This document shows, in pieces, positions 5,396-9,980 of a stretch of DNA of 9,980 nt. Numbering within the stretch: the first letter of the stretch is position 1; each line of letters begins with the position of its first letter. Made by a program: the position numbers and the translations under genes. Where the stretch lies: NCBI GenBank assembly GCA_020341875.1, contig CP070839.1, positions 2,313,994-2,323,973 on the forward strand. Reading direction: 5' to 3'. The stretch is from Candidatus Zixiibacteriota bacterium (GTDB lineage: Bacteria > Zixibacteria > MSB-5A5 > SM1-73). A model generated the notes under the pieces. The model was not told the origin of the DNA. It searched no databases and was given only the letters and a program-made list of their open reading frames with translations.

Positions 5396-7834
5396 GTGGG
5401 TAATTCTGAGGGCAACGCCAGGACAGAGAACCTAAGATTAGCTCTCCAGGCGAAACTCAAGAAATTCTCAGGGCTGATCCTTTACGTTCTGATAACTATT
5501 CTGGTTCTCACTTTGTACGTGGGGAAGTACGGGTTCTTGGAGCGGTTATCCGTACAGATGCAGGACGGGATGTTCAAGCTCAGAGGTAAAGCCGATACTC
5601 TGCCGGCGGACATTGTGATCGTCGGTATCGATGACAGATCAGTAGATCTCGTGGGTAAGTGGCCCTGGCAAAGAGACATCCTGGCGCAACTGGTATATGC
5701 CATTTCGCAGGGGGAGCCGAAGGTGCTGGGGTTGGATCTGTTCCTTCCGGAGCAGATCGAGGAGGATACCTCCGGACGCACAGATCTCCTGGCATACTAC
5801 GTCCGCGCGGCCGACAACGTGCTAATCCCGATGTACTTCAGTCTTTCGGACGTGGGGATCGCTCCCGAAGTGGTCCCCGATCCGATTAGAAAATCCGCCG
5901 TTGGGACCGACGGGGATTTAAGCAAGACTGCCGCCACTCTCATCTCTGCAAAACAGATATACTATCCCAGCCCTGCGTTGATCGAGGCATCTTCGCGGTT
6001 CGGACACATAAATATCGATTACGATAAGGACGGGCTGATCAGAAGAGAACCGCTTCTGATCGGCTACGATGGATACCTGTATCCGTCATTTGGAATGCAG
6101 CTGGCGCGTGAGTATCTGAAGGTTGCGGACTCCGAGTTGAAGCCGGTCAAAGAGGGGGGTATGACCTTCGGGAACATCGACATCCCCACAGATGAAAGGC
6201 ACCGGCTGCGCCTGAACTACCTGGGACCAAACCTGAGCTTCGAACGGATCTCGGCCATAGAGGTTCTGGCCGGCGAGGTGGATCCCGAAACATTCGCCAA
6301 GAAAGTCGTGCTGGTCGGACTGACCACAACCGAGTCCAAGACCTGGGTAAATGTGCCTGCGTTCGGGGAGATAAATGAGGTGGAAAGAATCGCCACCGTC
6401 ACCCACAACCTCATCCACCATGATTTTCTGAAGAGGCTTCTTCCGATCTGGAATGCTCTGATCATGGTGCTGATTGGAGTCTTCTGTGCGGTGGTGCTTC
6501 CCAAGGTTTCTTTGACTCATCGAATAGTGATTCTATTGGTATTTCTGTTCGTTATGTTTAATCTCAGCTACATTCTCTTCTCCTCATTCGGGACCTTGAC
6601 CAGGCCTGCCTATCCCATTCTGGAACTCGTCTTTTTCCTCTTGGCCGCTCCGGCCATCAAACCCGGAGGGATGCGAAAGAGGAGCGAGGGAGAGGAAATC
6701 GAAAAGGGGGATGGAGAGCAAGCGGTGGAGGAGGCGGGATTGATTCTGACGGAGACAACAGGAGAGGCGGATGAGACGACTGCGGAGGGATCGACACCGA
6801 TCGTGTTCAGGGTTCCACAGGGCGAAGAGAGGCAAGGGGAACGTTCGGAGCGGACGGAATCGACAAAGCAAGAGCAAAGCGAGGAGGAATCGACAGAGGA
6901 AGAGACCGCCAAACTCTCAATAATCCCGACTGGTTCGACTCCGTCCGGAATGAGCTCCACGCGCGTTCCCGAAGGAGAATCCCCGTGCTTCAGCCAGTTT
7001 GGCCGCTATAAGATCATCGAGGCCATAGGGAAAGGCGGAATGGGGATGGTATATAAGGGAACCGACCCTATGCTGGACAGGCCGGTTGCCCTTAAGACTA
7101 TCAGATTGGATTTTCCTCTCTCGCCCACCGAAACAGCCGAGCTAAAGGATAGGCTGATTCAGGAGGCCAAAGCAGCGGGCAAGCTCTCCCATCCGAACGT
7201 CGTCACCATCTATGATGTGGGTGAACACGGGGGCCTGCACTATATCGCAATGGAGTATCTCTCCGGTTATTCCTTGGAAGATTTCATCAAGAAGAAGGGA
7301 GAGCTAAACTACAGGATCGTGGCCAGGATCATCATTCAGACCTGCGAGGCCCTAAGCTATGCCCATCAGCACGGGATCGTGCATCGGGACATCAAGCCAG
7401 CCAACATCATGCTCCAGGAAGACTTTCACGTTAAGGTCATGGATTTCGGCATCGCCCGGCTGGAAACCACCTCTCTGACCAAGAGCAACATCGCGCTGGG
7501 AACGCCTCATTACATCTCTCCGGAGCAGCTGGAGGGAAGACAAGCGGACAAGAGATCGGACATCTTTTCGCTGGGGGTGGTGCTGTACGAGATTCTCACC
7601 AGACGGAAACCCTTCCAGGGACAGAACATCAGTTCGCTGATGTACCGTGTTTTGAATTACGATCCTCCGCCACCTTCGAGCGTCAGTGACAAGACTCCTC
7701 TGATCTTCGATCGAGTTGTATCCAAGGCGATGGCCAAGAATCCCGAGGAGAGGTATCAGGACGCGGCGGAGATGAGTGAGACCCTAACGGAGTTCGTTTC
7801 CAGCTTCGTGGTTACCCGAGGGATCAGGATGTAG
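5396..7834 (+). CDS. CHASE2-domain transmembrane serine/threonine protein kinase
   Basis: This is an 812-residue membrane receptor kinase. The order is a short cytoplasmic N-terminus, TM1 (about 24-43), an extracytoplasmic CHASE2 sensor (about 45-350) with ADIVIVGIDDRSVDLVGKWP and GLDLFLP, three closely packed TM segments (about 351-423), a roughly 110-residue acidic, Ser/Thr/Glu-rich linker (422-534), then a Hanks-type kinase. Kinase residues are intact: the glycine loop from Gly545 (GKGGMGMV), Lys567 in VALK, HRDIKPAN at 663-670 with catalytic Asp665, DFG from Asp683, GTPHYISPEQ and DIFSLGVVLYE. Four TMs place the kinase inside. It ends just after the kinase domain, with no PASTA repeats. 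GTG at 5396 is preferred because GAGGGGG (5382-5388) lies seven bases upstream. The frame extends to an ATG at 5309 with a poor ribosome site and no conserved sequence. CHASE2 ligands are not known. The upstream FHA gene is a likely partner. Confidence 0.92.
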   Translation: MGNSEGNARTENLRLALQAKLKKFSGLILYVLITILVLTLYVGKYGFLERLSVQMQDGMFKLRGKADTLPADIVIVGIDDRSVDLVGKWPWQRDILAQLVYAISQGEPKVLGLDLFLPEQIEEDTSGRTDLLAYYVRAADNVLIPMYFSLSDVGIAPEVVPDPIRKSAVGTDGDLSKTAATLISAKQIYYPSPALIEASSRFGHINIDYDKDGLIRREPLLIGYDGYLYPSFGMQLAREYLKVADSELKPVKEGGMTFGNIDIPTDERHRLRLNYLGPNLSFERISAIEVLAGEVDPETFAKKVVLVGLTTTESKTWVNVPAFGEINEVERIATVTHNLIHHDFLKRLLPIWNALIMVLIGVFCAVVLPKVSLTHRIVILLVFLFVMFNLSYILFSSFGTLTRPAYPILELVFFLLAAPAIKPGGMRKRSEGEEIEKGDGEQAVEEAGLILTETTGEADETTAEGSTPIVFRVPQGEERQGERSERTESTKQEQSEEESTEEETAKLSIIPTGSTPSGMSSTRVPEGESPCFSQFGRYKIIEAIGKGGMGMVYKGTDPMLDRPVALKTIRLDFPLSPTETAELKDRLIQEAKAAGKLSHPNVVTIYDVGEHGGLHYIAMEYLSGYSLEDFIKKKGELNYRIVARIIIQTCEALSYAHQHGIVHRDIKPANIMLQEDFHVKVMDFGIARLETTSLTKSNIALGTPHYISPEQLEGRQADKRSDIFSLGVVLYEILTRRKPFQGQNISSLMYRVLNYDPPPPSSVSDKTPLIFDRVVSKAMAKNPEERYQDAAEMSETLTEFVSSFVVTRGIRM

Positions 7835-8074
7835 CCGGCACGGATGAATCCCTCGGTTTTTCATCGGGGCTATAACCAGCCCGAAATGAAGGCCAACGCC
7901 CAGAGACTCGCAGACGGTTAGACGTTTTCTTGCTGCATGGCAAACCTGTTGTACCCCCAAATGGCGTCAGTGCTTAAGCTTCAACCGACCCTTGATCCAT
8001 CCTCTCGCCTCCCGCGTGCTTCGACCGGCGTTCATTCCTTGGGTGGGGGATGGCGTCGAAGCAGCCGTTTCCTC
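7835..8074. other. Gene-free stretch between kinase gene and tRNA-Leu promoter
   Basis: No protein gene is supported in these 240 bases. After the kinase stop, GGGCT (7867-7871) can pair with AGCCC (7878-7882) over a six-base loop, but no T-run follows, so termination here would have to be factor-dependent. A longer inverted repeat near the right end is listed separately. An open frame starting at 7937 runs on into the tRNA and is rejected. Confidence 0.5.
8017..8063. repeat. 9-base inverted repeat upstream of tRNA-Leu promoter
   Basis: TGCTTCGAC (8017-8025) and GTCGAAGCA (8055-8063) are perfect reverse complements separated by 29 bases. The right arm ends 11 bases before the tRNA promoter -35 at 8075. 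It could be a regulatory site, part of a structured RNA end for the kinase transcript, or chance. No T-run follows that would make it an intrinsic terminator. Confidence 0.4.
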
Positions 8075-8103
8075 TTGACTTTGCTTTTTGGGCACCGTAT
8101 AAT
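8075..8103 (+). promoter_or_regulatory. Strong sigma-70 promoter for tRNA-Leu
   Basis: TTGACT (8075-8080), a 17-base spacer and a perfect TATAAT (8098-8103) stand immediately before the tRNA. Transcription should start near 8110, only about five bases upstream of the mature 5' end at 8115. This is one base from the full consensus in both boxes together, as expected of a highly expressed stable-RNA gene. Confidence 0.88.
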
Positions 8104-8114
8104 TCTAGCCAGTT

Positions 8115-8200
8115 GCCGGAGTGGTGAAACTGGTAGACGCGCCGGACTCAAAATCCGGTGAGGCTCAAACCTCGTGTGGGTTCGACTCCCACCTCCGGCA
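8115..8200 (+). tRNA. tRNA-Leu, anticodon CAA
   Basis: The 86-base gene folds as a class II tRNA. The acceptor stem GCCGGAG (8115-8121) pairs with CTCCGGC (8193-8199), with discriminator A at 8200. The D-arm includes TGGTAGACGC. The anticodon stem CCGGA/TCCGG encloses the loop CTCAAAA, giving anticodon CAA (reads UUG). The long variable arm GAGG-CTCAAA-CCTC is typical of leucine tRNA. The T-arm is GTGGG-TTCGACT-CCCAC. The next bases after the discriminator are CAA, so the mature CCA end is not encoded and must be added by a CCA-adding enzyme. No obvious intrinsic terminator follows it. Confidence 0.95.
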
Positions 8201-8616
8201 CAAATGAAAAGTTAACTACCAGAGACCTCTACTTCATATCCACCTTGAAGTTACGCGAGCCGAGGCAATACTCGTGCCAGGGCAGATAGCCCGGATTCTG
8301 GCCAAATCCGGCACACAACGTCGATTTCGTGTAAGGTCACCTCCACAGCATCAAAAAAACCTCAATTAGCTCCATTTGCCTCCCGTCGCCCAGGGTGGGG
8401 CAGGGGAGGAACGACCGGTTGTCCGTACCGAGTAAAGGAATCTCCTGAGGGGTTGGGTAGAATCCAGATTGAAGAGGGGAGCCCAGAAGGCTCCCGGAAT
8501 CGAGGCGGCAGATAAAGGTCTCGTCGAGGAATCAGTTTCATCGAAGCCCCTTCCTGTGTCCTCAGTACGGTCTGTTGGGCAGCTGGCACTTGGATCGAGA
8601 AGGCCACCACACAGGA
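8201..8616. other. Gene-free stretch between tRNA-Leu and the GT87 gene, with inverted repeats
   Basis: I find no supported gene in this 416-base convergent region. CCGGATT (8291-8297) and AATCCGG (8305-8311) form a seven-base-pair hairpin with a seven-base loop. TCCTGTGT (8552-8559) and ACACAGGA (8609-8616) form an eight-base inverted repeat with a 49-base interval, ending right next to the stop codon of the GT87 gene. Neither has a T-run on the side that would make it an intrinsic terminator. A copy of the tRNA 3' end, as an attachment-site repeat would leave, was looked for and not seen. An 82-codon frame (8362-8610, minus, GTG start) has no ribosome-binding site and no recognisable product. 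Confidence 0.5.
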
Positions 8617-9927
8617 TTAAACAGACTCAGTCGCGGGCACGGATTGTGGAAGGTGGTTGCGAAGGAAAGCCAAATGGACGCTCGTAACGGCTACGACCAT
8701 TAGCAGCAGGGCGTAGGTGTCGAGCGCCGGATAGGTAAACCACAGCAACGGCTTGCTTATGTCCCGGGCCATCACCGGGGAGTAGCAAAAGACACTCAGC
8801 AGCCATGCGACGACGATCAGGATGCGCCAGCGCCTGCCCTTCTCAACCTCGCGGGAGTACTTCACACCCACAGCTGCGCTGAGCAGCAGGATAGGGAAGT
8901 AGTAGTTCCAGCCGAGCGGCGAAGTGAGAAGCATCAAGGGGCCAGCCAGAGCGAAACCGAGATCCACCGCGAGGTGGTCGAATCGTGGCCGAGACCGATG
9001 TGCCAGTCGGCCCATCAATGCTATGCCGACCACGCCGATCGCCAAGCTGAGTCCGTGAGAAACGATGGGCCAGTCCACCCAGGACACGTTTTCCGATCCG
9101 CCAAGGATGGGCGCGAAGAATCCAAGTAACGAAGCATTCCAGCCGGATCCGAACCAGGTGAGGCCCTGCAGGATCTCGAGATACCTCAGATGGGAGTCTA
9201 TCCCCAGTGCCAAGGCCGCCGCAGAAGTACATGCGAGAACGGACAACCCGCACGCGGCGGACAGACGCCACCTGCGCAAGAACAGGAACAGCAGCAGGTA
9301 CATCCCCGCGAACGGCTTCAGGCTGATTGCCAGCCCGCACAGCAGACCGCCGACCACCTCCCGCCCGCGGCGAACCGCAATCCAGGCAGAGACGACCAAA
9401 AGATACAGAATCATGGAGAACTGGCCGAGGGTGAGTCCGACCAAGGTTGGAAACGAGCAGAACAAGGCATAGAGCAGAAGCGGCGTCTGAATCCGCGGCC
9501 CGGCCCGGTGGGTAAGGATATTGCCGGCTTCGCGCGAGAGGCGAAACGTGGCCGCCACCCCGCAACCGACTGATAGAATAAACCAGACCCAGTAGACCGT
9601 CCTGAAATCGAACCGCGCGAGGGGGGTGAATACGAGGGTTTGAAACGGGGGGTTGAGATTCGGGTGGAAATTCTCCCGTGTTGTTGTCAACTCGGGCGGC
9701 ATCGGGCCGAAGCTGGAGTAAGGGATTTCGTCGTAGATATCCCCGCCGTGGAGGTACTGCCTCGCCGACATGTAGAACTTGGCGAGATCCGTCACCCACG
9801 GCTGCTGCGCCTTGTGCCAGCTGATCCAGCCGTAACCCCATGCGAAGACCACGCCGACGACAACGACGAGCACAATCAGGGAGATGCGACCCAGATGCCG
9901 CAAGTCGTCATACCGGACATGCCGCAT
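8617..9927 (-). CDS. GT87/DUF2029-type polytopic glycosyltransferase (mannosyltransferase-like)
   Basis: This 436-residue integral membrane protein has about ten or eleven hydrophobic segments, beginning at about residues 15-35. Family marks of the GT-C fold GT87 (formerly DUF2029) group are TDLAKFYMSARQYLHGGDIYD at the first external loop, where Asp47 is the likely catalytic or metal-binding residue. NPPF at 92-95, a GQFSMILYLL segment and GLAISLKPFAG follow. Known members use polyprenyl-phosphate-linked mannose to extend envelope glycans or glycolipids outside the inner membrane. The substrate here is unknown. The ATG at 9925-9927 has no clear ribosome-binding site, and the frame stays open to the right window edge without another ATG, GTG or TTG, so a start beyond the window is possible. 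Arginine codons are nearly all CGN, with no AGA and about five AGG by my reading. The other genes use AGA and AGG heavily. Confidence 0.85.
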   Translation of the reverse strand: MRHVRYDDLRHLGRISLIVLVVVVGVVFAWGYGWISWHKAQQPWVTDLAKFYMSARQYLHGGDIYDEIPYSSFGPMPPELTTTRENFHPNLNPPFQTLVFTPLARFDFRTVYWVWFILSVGCGVAATFRLSREAGNILTHRAGPRIQTPLLLYALFCSFPTLVGLTLGQFSMILYLLVVSAWIAVRRGREVVGGLLCGLAISLKPFAGMYLLLFLFLRRWRLSAACGLSVLACTSAAALALGIDSHLRYLEILQGLTWFGSGWNASLLGFFAPILGGSENVSWVDWPIVSHGLSLAIGVVGIALMGRLAHRSRPRFDHLAVDLGFALAGPLMLLTSPLGWNYYFPILLLSAAVGVKYSREVEKGRRWRILIVVAWLLSVFCYSPVMARDISKPLLWFTYPALDTYALLLMVVAVTSVHLAFLRNHLPQSVPATESV

Positions 9928-9980
9928 GGGACCGCGAGACGCTCTCTTGATTCTGACGTCCGCCGACTCTCCTGTAGGCT

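Noticed and set aside
7867..7882. Hairpin after the kinase stop as an intrinsic terminator
   Set aside because: The five-base-pair stem is followed by GAAATGAAGG with no T-run.
7937..8161. 74-codon plus-strand frame
   Set aside because: It runs through the tRNA promoter and into tRNA-Leu, and has no ribosome-binding site or recognisable product.
8362..8610. 82-codon minus-strand frame just after the GT87 stop
   Set aside because: GTG start without a ribosome-binding site, proline- and arginine-rich composition typical of non-coding frames, and no family resemblance.
8843..9841. 332-codon open frame on the minus strand
   Set aside because: It is an alternate frame of the GT87 gene, with no hydrophobic pattern or family motif; the membrane-protein frame explains the same bases.
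8115..9980. Attachment-site direct repeat of the tRNA-Leu 3' end
   Set aside because: I looked for the T-arm and acceptor sequence again to the right of the tRNA and did not find it within the window.

Overview
The window looks like a chromosomal segment of a Gram-negative-type bacterium that I cannot place to species. Supporting observations are several promoters close to the sigma-70 consensus (TTGACA/TATAAT with 17-base spacers), a CHASE2 sensor whose domain is predicted to lie outside the inner membrane, a long-chain polyprenyl diphosphate synthase, DusB, and a tRNA-Leu gene that does not encode its CCA end. Most genes use AGA and AGG heavily for arginine. A poorly sampled phylum with moderate GC would fit, but this is a guess. 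No insertion sequence, CRISPR array, rRNA or replication origin was seen.

Layout. Bases 1-3577 carry three minus-strand genes. In transcription order they are dusB (tRNA dihydrouridine synthase), an ispB-like trans-polyprenyl synthase with its own good promoter, and a membrane-anchored von Willebrand factor A protein that starts at TTG and runs off the left edge. Bases 3578-3733 are a divergent promoter region with a near-consensus plus-strand promoter and a perfect 9-base inverted repeat. Bases 3734-7834 carry three plus-strand genes: a double-FHA protein, a metallophosphoesterase that overlaps it by ATGA, and, after a 241-base gap, an 812-residue CHASE2 transmembrane Ser/Thr kinase. Bases 7835-8616 hold no convincing protein gene but contain tRNA-Leu(CAA) with an almost perfect promoter. 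Bases 8617-9927 carry a minus-strand GT87-type polytopic mannosyltransferase-like gene whose arginine codon use differs sharply from the rest.

How the genes may work together. The FHA protein (phosphothreonine reader with a possible phospho-acceptor TMVL motif), the phosphoesterase and the CHASE2 kinase form a plausible phospho-signalling cluster: an external signal is sensed by CHASE2, the kinase phosphorylates the FHA protein or other targets, and FHA reads the mark. The phosphoesterase's role is open, because its motifs are not those of a PPP protein phosphatase. The left-hand genes are housekeeping (tRNA modification, quinone side chain) plus an envelope-associated VWA protein. The right-hand glycosyltransferase may belong to a separate, possibly acquired, block beginning near the tRNA.
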